From the NCBI GenBank assembly GCA_934254835.1, contig CAKQMI010000040.1:1-10793 (forward strand): 10,793 nucleotides of DNA, written 5' to 3'. The translations under genes and the position numbers were made by a program. This DNA comes from an uncultured Clostridia bacterium (lineage in GTDB: Bacteria; Bacillota; Clostridia; Christensenellales; CAG-917). The notes beneath the pieces are model-generated. The model saw only the letters and a list, made by a program, of their open reading frames with translations, ran no database searches and was not told where the DNA came from. This document shows, piece after piece, positions 1 to 6,426 of the stretch (positions are counted from its first letter, which is position 1; the number at the start of each line of letters is the position of its first letter).

Positions 1-2
1 TT

Positions 3-236
3 TACAAGAAAAAATGCACGCTGTCCGAAACGCGCCTTGCCGAAATGGTCAGGGAAACGGAAGCAAGAAAACTCGCACTTGCCGGCGCAACCGAAAACAC
101 GGACGAGCCCGTCGCTTTTCAGGAACCCGTTGCGGAAGAAGTCGCGCTTGCAACTTCTTTGGAATCTCCCCTTATGGAAATCGCAGAAAGCGTTGAAGAA
201 GTCGCCGAGGACGCCTCGGAAAACTCGGAAAACTAA
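3..236 (+). CDS. C-terminal end of an unrecognised protein (partial)
   Basis: An open frame enters from the left edge and ends at TAA 234-236, giving the last 77 residues of a longer protein. The visible part starts with a basic stretch (YKKKCTLSE), continues as a charged probable helix (MVRETEARKLAL) and ends in a strongly acidic, low-complexity tail rich in Glu, Ala and Ser. No catalytic motif, membrane segment or family signature is visible. ATG codons at 45 and elsewhere are internal, because the frame stays open to the edge. The gene is followed 30 bp later by a strong terminator and converges with the aconitase X operon. I do not recognise the product. Its reality as a gene is supported by the open frame, the bacterial-looking codon use and the terminator. 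Confidence 0.6.
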   Translation, partial: YKKKCTLSETRLAEMVRETEARKLALAGATENTDEPVAFQEPVAEEVALATSLESPLMEIAESVEEVAEDASENSEN

Positions 237-261
237 TAACACAAAAACCAAAACTCAAAAT

Positions 262-294
262 AAAAAGCGTTCGCCAGCCGGCGAACGCTTTTTT
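262..294. terminator. Bidirectional intrinsic terminator between convergent genes
   Basis: A perfect 9-bp GC-rich stem (GCGTTCGCC 267-275 with GGCGAACGC 280-288, loop 276-279) has A5 on its left (262-266) and T6 on its right (289-294). It can terminate the plus-strand gene ending at 236 and the minus-strand aconitase X operon ending at 312. Confidence 0.9.
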
Positions 295-311
295 CGGTTG
301 TTTAACTATTG

Positions 312-788
312 TTAGTTTCTTTCGACAATGACCGTGCCGTCCTCTTTGACCTCGATCATATCGCCGTCTTTGACGTAGTCCAAAAACTCTTTGCCGAGTT
401 GGTCAACGCCGACGATAAAACTGTTTTCCCAAACTTTCGCAAGGATAAGTCCAGAGGTTGCAAGGCTGTCCGCCGTCTCCGAAAACAGCATGGCGGAGGG
501 TTGCGCCTTCATTGCGCAGATTGTCTGCAAAATCATACCGCCCGTCGTGCTACCGATGGTTATGGGCAAGCACAAGGCTTTTCCCGTGATAAGTTTTCCG
601 AAAAGGTCGGGGTTGTTTTGGTCGGAAACGAAGATTTTCGCGGTGCCGGCTTCGGTATCTTTGGGTTTAATGCCCATCGCGCTTTTTTGGCAGGACGCAA
701 GGGTGTTGAAACCTTGGTGCGAAACGACTGCTTCGGCTTTGATTGCGCCCCCTGCAAAAGGTCTGCCCTTGAATTCTTTTCTTGTCAT
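312..788 (-). CDS. Aconitase X swivel (small) subunit
   Basis: This 158-residue protein matches the AcnX swivel domain (DUF126, PF01989), which pairs with the large subunit encoded just upstream. The family dehydrates hydroxy acids: cis-3-hydroxy-L-proline in characterised bacteria and mevalonate 5-phosphate in archaea. Visible features are the N-terminal KGRPFAGG segment, the central PITIGSTTGG turn with Ser80, the position expected for the family's catalytic serine, then a QPSAMLFSET strand and a C-terminal beta-rich tail (GDMIEVKEDGTVIV). The large subunit's stop is 1 nt from this ATG, and the GGAGG in the large subunit's last codons serves as the ribosome binding site, so translation is probably coupled. 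The protein is somewhat diverged from textbook swivel sequences. The substrate cannot be told from sequence. Confidence 0.88.
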   Translation of the reverse strand: MTRKEFKGRPFAGGAIKAEAVVSHQGFNTLASCQKSAMGIKPKDTEAGTAKIFVSDQNNPDLFGKLITGKALCLPITIGSTTGGMILQTICAMKAQPSAMLFSETADSLATSGLILAKVWENSFIVGVDQLGKEFLDYVKDGDMIEVKEDGTVIVERN

Positions 789-789
789 A

Positions 790-2073
790 TTACGCCTCCT
801 GTCCGGTGATGAGTTTCAAAAGTTCCTCATCTTTCATATACTTCGCTTTGGAATAGGTGCGAAGTTTGTTACTGCTGGTCACGATAGGTTTACTTCCGCA
901 AATGGGGTTGTTGGTGTACATAAGCGGGCAAATGGACGACAGTCTTGCGCCCGTTGCAAGCAGTGCCTGATAGTCCTTTGTTTTTCTGAATTTTTCAGCG
1001 ACTTGCGGGGACGCCGTAAGCACAACTTGTGTCGTAACCTTGGCTTTACCGCTCTTTTTCAGCCCTTCAACGATGTTTTTCGTCCAGTTGACGAGTTGCG
1101 AATAGGTCAAATGCGGACAGCCGATAAATGCGACTTTCGCCTTTGCGTCCTTGTTCTTCCACATTACGGGATAGCCCTTGTAAACGCGCTCGAGTTCCTC
1201 GTCGTCGATGACGTAGGTCTTTGCGTTTTCGACAAGGAGGCTTTCGCCCTTTTCTTTTGCCTCGGGCGTGAGGTTATCGACGTGATAAAGTCCGACCGCG
1301 CCGTTCGACGCCGTTGCCGCGCCCATATCTTTGAGATAGGCTTTCGCGTCGTCGTTGAGTTCGGTCCCGATAAACTTGTCCAGTCCGACGATGTAGGGGA
1401 CGTCCTCCATAACCTTCATACCGATTGCACTGCCAAGAATCTGTGCCTCGGGGGTTTTGGTGGTTTTGACCTCGACTTTCCAGGTGGCGCGACGACCTTC
1501 GTCGGTGGTGAAGCCGTAGTTTAAGGCGCGTCCCAAAATGCTTTGGAACAAGTCGATCATACCGCTGTTTCGGTTGCAACGCGCGCCCAGCACCGAGTTG
1601 GCGTATACGACTGCCGACGATTCCGCCCAGCCGATGACCTCGCCGTACTTCGGCACGTTGCCCACTTCGGGAAGATAGCAGGTGCAGGTGAACGCGTTCT
1701 TTTTCAAACCGACTTTTTCAAGTTGCGCCTCGTAGTCGGCTTGTTTTGAATACATAAATTTTGTGAAAATGAGTTTTTCGAGGAAGTTGCACTTCACGTT
1801 TTCAAAATCGTAGGGACGGGGATCGACGGTGAAGCCGTTCGGGGCTTTCAGTCCCGCATCGATAATTTCGTCCATGATTTTGTAAACGGGATCAATCATT
1901 TTCAGACCGAAAGAAGTCACGAGATGTCCGCAACAATTTATGGGGATAAAATTCGTTGCGCCGACCGCATCGCCGAACATAACGAGCGTTTTCAAAATCT
2001 TGGCTTTGGTTTCGCCCTCGTTTCCGTTCAGGATTGCAACCTCTTCGGGTGTGAGTTGCATTTTGTAATCCAT
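790..2073 (-). CDS. Aconitase X catalytic (large) subunit
   Basis: A 427-residue protein of the AcnX catalytic family (DUF521, PF04412), an Fe-S dehydratase acting with the swivel subunit downstream. The hallmark block is clear: FTCTCYLPE (residues 128-136), then GEVIGWAESSAVVYANSVLGAR (144-165), where the family usually has GE.IAWAESSAVVFANSVLGAR. Other family-like stretches are FIGCPHLTYSQL (316-327) and ICPLMYTNNPICG (381-393). Cys130/132, Cys319 and Cys382 are candidate cluster ligands, by position only. Usually the first motif reads CTPY or CAPY; here it is CTCY. The open frame extends upstream to 2328, but ATG 2073 has GGAGG 7 nt before it and a consensus promoter at 2105-2134, so the longer version is rejected. 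No hydroxyproline or mevalonate genes are adjacent, leaving the substrate open. Confidence 0.9.
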   Translation of the reverse strand: MDYKMQLTPEEVAILNGNEGETKAKILKTLVMFGDAVGATNFIPINCCGHLVTSFGLKMIDPVYKIMDEIIDAGLKAPNGFTVDPRPYDFENVKCNFLEKLIFTKFMYSKQADYEAQLEKVGLKKNAFTCTCYLPEVGNVPKYGEVIGWAESSAVVYANSVLGARCNRNSGMIDLFQSILGRALNYGFTTDEGRRATWKVEVKTTKTPEAQILGSAIGMKVMEDVPYIVGLDKFIGTELNDDAKAYLKDMGAATASNGAVGLYHVDNLTPEAKEKGESLLVENAKTYVIDDEELERVYKGYPVMWKNKDAKAKVAFIGCPHLTYSQLVNWTKNIVEGLKKSGKAKVTTQVVLTASPQVAEKFRKTKDYQALLATGARLSSICPLMYTNNPICGSKPIVTSSNKLRTYSKAKYMKDEELLKLITGQEA

Positions 2074-2104
2074 AATCTGCCTCCGATTTGTATTTTCTTT
2101 ATAC

Positions 2105-2134
2105 ATTATAACGCAGGAGTACAAAAATTGACAA
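2105..2134 (-). promoter_or_regulatory. Sigma-A promoter of the aconitase X operon
   Basis: On the minus strand TTGTCA (2134-2129) is followed after 18 bp by a perfect TATAAT (2110-2105). The start codon lies about 30 nt downstream with a good ribosome binding site. Confidence 0.75.
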
Positions 2135-2177
2135 GAAATATCGTTAAAAAATATACAAGCTTTATAAATAAATTTAT

Positions 2178-2200
2178 AAAATCCCCAAAAACAGGGGAAA
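2178..2200 (-). terminator. Weak hairpin after the acyltransferase pair
   Basis: Read on the minus strand, TCCCC (2198-2194) and GGGGA (2186-2182) form a short 5-bp stem with a 7-nt loop, followed by TTTTATAAAT. It lies 20-40 bp past the stop at 2222. The stem is short, so this is only a possible terminator. Confidence 0.35.
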
Positions 2201-2221
2201 AAAGAGCGGTGGCTATTGTTT

Positions 2222-3448
2222 TTAGTTGACTGCGTATATTTTGTGCAATTCCTCAACGGCAAGCACGAATTCAGCCGTGCGCATACCATTTTCAAAAAGG
2301 AATTTGAAAATCTCGTCGTCCTCGGCAATTTCGATATTTTGCGCCAGTTTATACGCCACCGTCGCGTGGTTTTTCAGACGGAACAGCCGTGAAAATTCCT
2401 CGCCGTTTTTCGTGCCGACGTAGGTCACGCCCTCTTTGTCAAGAGTGAGCACGCCCCGCCCGACTTCCTTAAAGCGGTGCGTTTTGTCGTCGGTGAGCGT
2501 CAAAATGACGTTTTCACGGAAGGAATAATCGGGGTTTTCGACCTGACGCGCAACGTCCTCGCGCTGGAATTTGTACCAATCGCTGACAAACTCGAAGCAC
2601 ACGTCGTTTTCGCCCGCGGGACGCAAAGTCCCGTTCGAATTATATTTCACGGTGTTTCCGCATTCCGTGCATCTGAACGTCCTGTACTTCGACACGTTTT
2701 TATATTCCGCCCCGCACTTCGGGCACTTGTACAAAAGTTTTTCTAGCGTTTCCGCAAGGCGCAATCCGTACACTTTTCTGTTTGCGTTTTTGAAAGATAC
2801 GTTGTCGTTGTAAGAAAACTCTTTCAAAATATATTGATAGATTTCCTCGTTGGACATTTTGCCGATTTCTTCGGCACTAAGGAGCGGTTCCATTTTGAGG
2901 GTGACTTGTCCCGGTCGCTTGTGTCCCCACTTCGGACGGGTGACGTAACTTCCAACCGAAATTCCTTTCACGACGGGATAGTTCAAAAACTTGATAAGTT
3001 TGCCTATTGACGGCGCGATATACCCCGTGGTGCCGTCCACGGTAATGCGCCCTTCGGGAAACAGCAACACACTGTTGCCGTTGTCAAGATTACGTTTTAT
3101 ATGCTTTATGCACGAAAAATCGCTGGTAAACTGCTTTTTCGGTATTGCGCCGAACTTTGTGAATATACGCCCCAAGACCTTCATATAAAAGATGTTGCTG
3201 GTCACAACCACATTCAAAGGCTTTGGATAAATGCAATTTGAAAAGTACAAAAAGTCCATCCAGGACGTGTGATTGCCAAGCACCAAAAACGGTCCTTTCA
3301 GGTCTTTTATCGCCGATTTATCGACCTTGAAATTGAACCTGATTTTTCCGATAACGCGAAAAATCGACGCGTAAAAGCGATACGAGTGCATATTTATCGT
3401 CGATTGTTCCAAAGCCGTTTTCTTATTTTTGCGCGCTTTTTCAGGCAT
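2222..3448 (-). CDS. LPLAT/PlsC-type acyltransferase with Zn-ribbon, second copy
   Basis: A 408-residue protein with an N-terminal acyltransferase domain of the lysophospholipid acyltransferase superfamily (PF01553): the H-X4-D catalytic motif is NHTSWMD (His60, Asp65) and the second signature is FPEGR (130-134). A four-cysteine Zn-ribbon follows (Cys242, Cys245, Cys260, Cys263), then about 140 residues of beta-rich sequence (FVSDWYKFQREDV, GRGVLTLDKEG) resembling a PH- or GRAM-like module. Known PlsC enzymes make phosphatidic acid and are about 200-250 residues long, so the C-terminal half is additional. The ATG overlaps the upstream gene's stop by 8 bp, with AGAGG about 10 nt before it. The upstream gene is a paralog along its full length. 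A likely role is transfer of acyl chains to a glycerolipid, but the acceptor is unknown. Confidence 0.85.
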   Translation of the reverse strand: MPEKARKNKKTALEQSTINMHSYRFYASIFRVIGKIRFNFKVDKSAIKDLKGPFLVLGNHTSWMDFLYFSNCIYPKPLNVVVTSNIFYMKVLGRIFTKFGAIPKKQFTSDFSCIKHIKRNLDNGNSVLLFPEGRITVDGTTGYIAPSIGKLIKFLNYPVVKGISVGSYVTRPKWGHKRPGQVTLKMEPLLSAEEIGKMSNEEIYQYILKEFSYNDNVSFKNANRKVYGLRLAETLEKLLYKCPKCGAEYKNVSKYRTFRCTECGNTVKYNSNGTLRPAGENDVCFEFVSDWYKFQREDVARQVENPDYSFRENVILTLTDDKTHRFKEVGRGVLTLDKEGVTYVGTKNGEEFSRLFRLKNHATVAYKLAQNIEIAEDDEIFKFLFENGMRTAEFVLAVEELHKIYAVN

Positions 3449-4664
3449 TGTTTTTTGTCCTCTCGCTTAAAATTACCTTGTGCATTTCCTCGATTGCCAA
3501 CACAAATTTCGTGCTGTACAATCCCTCGGTAAAGGCGAAGCGATAAATGTTGTCGTCTTCCGACACCTCGAGGTTTACGCCCATTCGAAACGCAATCGTA
3601 TCGCGATTTTCGATTTTGAAACGAAGCGTTTTATATTCGCCGTCCTCGCCCTTATAATTTATCCCGTCTTTCGACACGGAAAGCACGCCGTGTCCGACCT
3701 TATTGAATTTTTTCAGTTTTTCGTTGTTTATATACAAATCGACTTTGCCCGAAAGCTCGAAGTTTTCGTCCGCGACTTGTTTTTTGATGTCATCTCTTTC
3801 AAAGGCATACCAATCGCTGATAAAGTCAAAGGTTTTGCCGTTAATAAGGTGGAGAATTCCGTCCTTGCCGTACTTAATCTCGTTTCCACACGCCGTACAT
3901 TTCATAACGTTGCCGTGCGTTACGTTTTTGAACTCCGCCCCGCAATTCGGGCATTTATACAAGATTTTTTCCAATCCTTTCGCGCGACGAGCGCACCAAG
4001 TGATTTTCCTTTTTTCTTCCACAAGATTTCTGTTGTCGTCAAAGCGCAGACTGTTGGTGACGATATTTGCGATATCCCCCGCCGACAGTTCTTTGATTTC
4101 TTCCTTTGAAAGGATAGGTTTCAATTTGAGCGTGACTTTCGTACGGCGCATTTTGCCCCATTTGGGAGTGCTTGTATATCCGCCGTGCGTGACGCCCGCA
4201 ACGACCGTGCAACCCAAAAATTTGATAAGTTTTCCGATTGACGGCGCAATATATCCCGTCGTACCGTCGATTGAAACCCTGCCCTCCGGGAACAGCAAAA
4301 CGTGCGTACCCGCGTCGATATTTTTCTTGATTTGCTTAATGCACGAAAAATCCGCCGTGAACTGCTTTTTCTTTATCGTGCCGTACGAGCTGATAAACCT
4401 GCCGTAAACGCGCCTGTATATCATGTTTTCCGCAACGACGAAATTGACGGGTTCAGGATATACGCCCGCCGTGAAATACAAAAAATCGATGGGCGAAGTG
4501 TGGTTGCCGAGGATAAGATAAGGTCCATCGACGCCTTTTAGCGCGGATTTGTCCGTCTTTACGCCGATTATCAGCTTGGAAAGCCCGACAAGTATCGGCA
4601 TCAGCGTATAATAAAGACCTTTGTTTATCGTCTTTTCTTGTTTCTTCTTGCAATTATTCCCCAT
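3441..4664 (-). CDS. LPLAT/PlsC-type acyltransferase with Zn-ribbon, first copy
   Basis: A 407-residue paralog of the next gene with the same architecture: NHTSPID (His55, Asp60), LLFPEGR (123-129), Zn-ribbon Cys238, Cys241, Cys256, Cys259, then the extra C-terminal domain (FISDWYAFERDDI, GHGVLSVSKDG). The N-terminal YYTLMPILVGLSKLIIGV stretch could be a membrane-dipping helix, as in membrane-associated PlsC proteins. The frame extends to 4715, but ATG 4664 has AGGGG about 8 nt upstream and gives nearly the same length as the paralog, whereas the longer version would begin inside the promoter. It is first in a two-gene operon. Side-by-side paralogs suggest tandem duplication followed by divergence, perhaps acting at different positions of a lipid or as a heterodimer. 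The acyltransferase fold is sure, the substrate is not. Confidence 0.86.
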   Translation of the reverse strand: MGNNCKKKQEKTINKGLYYTLMPILVGLSKLIIGVKTDKSALKGVDGPYLILGNHTSPIDFLYFTAGVYPEPVNFVVAENMIYRRVYGRFISSYGTIKKKQFTADFSCIKQIKKNIDAGTHVLLFPEGRVSIDGTTGYIAPSIGKLIKFLGCTVVAGVTHGGYTSTPKWGKMRRTKVTLKLKPILSKEEIKELSAGDIANIVTNSLRFDDNRNLVEEKRKITWCARRAKGLEKILYKCPNCGAEFKNVTHGNVMKCTACGNEIKYGKDGILHLINGKTFDFISDWYAFERDDIKKQVADENFELSGKVDLYINNEKLKKFNKVGHGVLSVSKDGINYKGEDGEYKTLRFKIENRDTIAFRMGVNLEVSEDDNIYRFAFTEGLYSTKFVLAIEEMHKVILSERTKNNA

Positions 4665-4686
4665 AATAAGTTCCCCTTTGTTAAGT

Positions 4687-4715
4687 ATTATAATATAGTA
4701 TTTATAAAAAATCAA
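4687..4715 (-). promoter_or_regulatory. Sigma-A promoter of the acyltransferase pair
   Basis: On the minus strand TTGATT (4715-4710), a 17-bp AT-rich spacer and a perfect TATAAT (4692-4687) precede the start at 4664 by 22 nt. Confidence 0.75.
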
Positions 4716-4734
4716 CGCGGGGGGAATTATTGAT

Positions 4735-4761
4735 AAAAAAACGTCGCACTTTCGTGCGACG
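4735..4761 (-). terminator. Intrinsic terminator of the small membrane protein gene
   Basis: On the minus strand an 8-bp perfect stem (CGTCGCAC / GTGCGACG) is closed by a GAAA tetraloop and followed by T7. It lies 16 bp past the stop at 4777. Confidence 0.9.
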
Positions 4762-4776
4762 CCTTCCTGATTTCAA

Positions 4777-4998
4777 TTATATGTTCAACAGACGGAAGAT
4801 CTTGCCCTTCAAAATCATCGATACAAGGTCAAACAGCCAGATGAGCCATCCGCCGAATATACGAATTATACCCGCAACGATTTTGCCTTCCGAAAACCTT
4901 GTCACGACGCCCAAAATCCACGCGGTGACGGGAATAATTGCCAAAATTATGCTTGCTACTCTTGGAAGCCCCAAGTAGTCTTTTTTGCTTGATGCCAT
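4777..4998 (-). CDS. Small two-helix membrane protein, function unknown
   Basis: A 73-residue protein with a short charged N-terminus (MASSKKDYLGLP) and two predicted hydrophobic helices, about residues 14-33 and 42-63, joined by the polar turn RFSEGK. The shape (basic start, GLPR motif, helix, FSEGK, glycine-rich second helix) is like small conserved membrane proteins seen in many Clostridia, but I cannot name a function. The start is well supported: GGAGGAAT lies 5 nt before ATG 4998 and a near-consensus promoter is immediately upstream. With its own promoter and a strong terminator it forms a single-gene transcription unit, though read-through from dpaAB is possible because no terminator follows dpaB. 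Confidence 0.8.
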   Translation of the reverse strand: MASSKKDYLGLPRVASIILAIIPVTAWILGVVTRFSEGKIVAGIIRIFGGWLIWLFDLVSMILKGKIFRLLNI

Positions 4999-5026
4999 AC
5001 AATTCCTCCAAATATTTGATAGATAT

Positions 5027-5055
5027 ATTTTATCACCATCTCACTCCGATGTCAA
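5027..5055 (-). promoter_or_regulatory. Sigma-A promoter of the small membrane protein gene
   Basis: A perfect TTGACA (5055-5050), 17-bp spacer and TAAAAT (5032-5027) on the minus strand lie 29 nt before the ATG at 4998. It sits in the gap after dpaB. Confidence 0.8.
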
Positions 5056-5061
5056 TATCGA

Positions 5062-5634
5062 TTACAAATTCTTAAAAACCGGCTCCGCCTGCTTCCCGGA
5101 AAGCGCAAGTTCGACGGCGTGTTTTACGCACGAGAAATCGGCGATTAGTGATTTTGTCTTGATTTCGGGCGCGTCCTGCCCCATCGGTACAAAATATACG
5201 TTCTTCGTGTTGAAAAGATGACCGAGGTTTTTTGCGTTTGCGCCCAAAGCGTCGTTGCTCGACAGCGCGATTAGCACCGGACGGCAATTTCTGAGGTGCG
5301 CCTTCACCGCAAGAGTCACGGGCGTATCCGTTATACCGTTAGCAAGCTTCGACAAGGTGTTGCCCGTGCAAGGACACACGACGATAAGGTCAAGTTTTTC
5401 TTTCGTGCCCAACGGCTCGGCGTTCACGAGGTCGCATATCGGACGCTTTTTTGTGATTTTCACCACCTCGTCAAAAAAATCCTGCGCTTTATAAAAGCGG
5501 GTGTCGAGATTCGCCGTGTTGTAGGAAAAAATCGGCACAACGTCGTATCCGCTTTCAACAAGTTCTTTCATCACGTCAAGTGTCTTTGAAAACGTGCAAA
5601 AACTGCCCGTCACCGCGTACCCGATTTTAGTCAT
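5062..5634 (-). CDS. dpaB: Dipicolinate synthase subunit B
   Basis: The 190-residue product is the flavoprotein-fold subunit of dipicolinate synthase (SpoVFB). With subunit A it converts 4-hydroxy-tetrahydrodipicolinate, from lysine synthesis, into dipicolinic acid in the mother cell, for loading into the spore core. Diagnostic stretches are GYAVTGSFCTF (5-15), VVCPCTGNTLSKLANGITDT (85-104) and FVPMGQDAP (148-156), all at positions typical of the family, and the length is close to that of other DpaB proteins. The ATG overlaps the last 8 bp of dpaA (ATGACTAA) and is preceded by a very strong GGAGGGG, so the two subunits are translationally coupled. No terminator follows within the 29 bp to the next promoter. 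Confidence 0.93.
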   Translation of the reverse strand: MTKIGYAVTGSFCTFSKTLDVMKELVESGYDVVPIFSYNTANLDTRFYKAQDFFDEVVKITKKRPICDLVNAEPLGTKEKLDLIVVCPCTGNTLSKLANGITDTPVTLAVKAHLRNCRPVLIALSSNDALGANAKNLGHLFNTKNVYFVPMGQDAPEIKTKSLIADFSCVKHAVELALSGKQAEPVFKNL

Positions 5635-6331
5635 AATCCCCCTCCGTCACGATTTTTGCGATAATCTTCCCCGCCGATTCGCTTTTGTACTTCACAGGGA
5701 GCGCGGGATACACGCCGTATTTTATCGAAAGTTCCGCCATTATGTCCTTGTCAAACCCGTACGGCGGTGAGGCAATGTCGATGATTTCAACGTCGGCTTT
5801 CAGTTTTTTCAGGCGGGCTTCGTCAATAATACGCGATGGCGCGGTGTTGACGATAAAGTCAAAGTCGCCGATTTCGTCGCCGTACGTCATCGCCGTCGCG
5901 CCCTTTGTTACGCTCTCGCTTCGGGCGGTCATCACCGCCACTTCGACGTTCAGCGCGACCAGCATTTTCACGATTTCTTTGCCCGACGCGCCGTTGCCGA
6001 TGACCAGCACCCTCTTGTCCGTTATCTTCGATTTGGACTTCGTCAAAAGGATAATCAGGACGCTTTCCGCCGTGAGAACCGAGTTTTCTTTCTTGAATTC
6101 CTCGTTTTCGCCGTATCTTATCATCGTCACGCACTTGTCTTTCAAAATCCGTCTTGCCTCGTCGTCGAAGTCGAAAGCGTACGCCCGCGCGCCCCACGGA
6201 ATTTTTTTCACGTCCTCTTTTATGACCTTCACGTTCGGCTGAAATACGCACACGGTATCTCGCGTTTTCTCGACCGCCAAAAGTTTTCTTGCCTCGTTCA
6301 TTCTTTCATCGTTGCCAAAAACCAAATACAT
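5627..6331 (-). CDS. dpaA: Dipicolinate synthase subunit A (short form)
   Basis: A 234-residue NAD(P)-binding subunit of dipicolinate synthase (SpoVFA). The Rossmann motif is VLVIGNGASGKEI (108-120, GxGxxG), followed by TARS (136-139), FIVNTAPSRII (159-169), IDIASPPYGFD (184-194) and the C-terminal YPALPVKYKSESAGKIIA, matching the order of motifs in Bacillus DpaA (ALGANVKVGARS, INTIPSMIL, LDLASRPGG, APGLPG...AGQI). It is about 60 residues shorter than the Bacillus protein, the loss being in the N-terminal domain, which is weakly conserved here. The frame extends to 6388, but ATG 6331 (MYLVFGNDER) is preceded by GGGGTGG, and a sigma-K-like promoter lies within the extension, so the shorter form is preferred. 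Confidence 0.88.
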   Translation of the reverse strand: MYLVFGNDERMNEARKLLAVEKTRDTVCVFQPNVKVIKEDVKKIPWGARAYAFDFDDEARRILKDKCVTMIRYGENEEFKKENSVLTAESVLIILLTKSKSKITDKRVLVIGNGASGKEIVKMLVALNVEVAVMTARSESVTKGATAMTYGDEIGDFDFIVNTAPSRIIDEARLKKLKADVEIIDIASPPYGFDKDIMAELSIKYGVYPALPVKYKSESAGKIIAKIVTEGDYD

Positions 6332-6349
6332 ATCGACCACCCCATATTG

Positions 6350-6377
6350 TAGCCTATGAGCAATGCGGGCGGGCGGT
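6350..6377 (-). promoter_or_regulatory. Putative sigma-K promoter of dpaAB
   Basis: On the minus strand AC (6377-6376), a 17-bp spacer and CATAGGCTA (6358-6350) match the mother-cell sigma-K consensus AC-N16/17-CATANNNTA. It lies 18 nt before the dpaA start. In Bacillus subtilis the spoVF operon is under sigma-K, so site and position agree with expectation. The consensus is short, and the leader would be only about 10-12 nt. Confidence 0.55.
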
Positions 6378-6426
6378 GAATGTGTCACGGCGCAAAATTT
6401 TTTATTATACTGTAAAAGGAGCGGTT

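Noticed and set aside
391..1524. 377-residue plus-strand open frame
   Set aside because: It lies antisense to the two aconitase X genes, which have clear family motifs, ribosome binding sites and a promoter; the translation shows no family signature.
2074..2328. N-terminal extension of the aconitase X large subunit
   Set aside because: It runs across the promoter and the end of the neighbouring gene, while ATG 2073 has a well-placed GGAGG.
5062..5160. Shared ADFSC(V/I)K peptide in DpaB and both acyltransferases
   Set aside because: The proteins have unrelated folds and the surrounding residues do not align; treated as coincidence.
6383..6411. Sigma-A promoter for the ATPase (TATACT at 6406-6411)
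   Set aside because: There is no acceptable -35 and the start of transcription would fall on the ribosome binding site; no sporulation sigma consensus was found either.
6289..6426. N-terminal extension of the ATPase
   Set aside because: It overlaps dpaA and lacks a ribosome binding site; ATG 6427 has AAAGGAG and begins at the usual family start.
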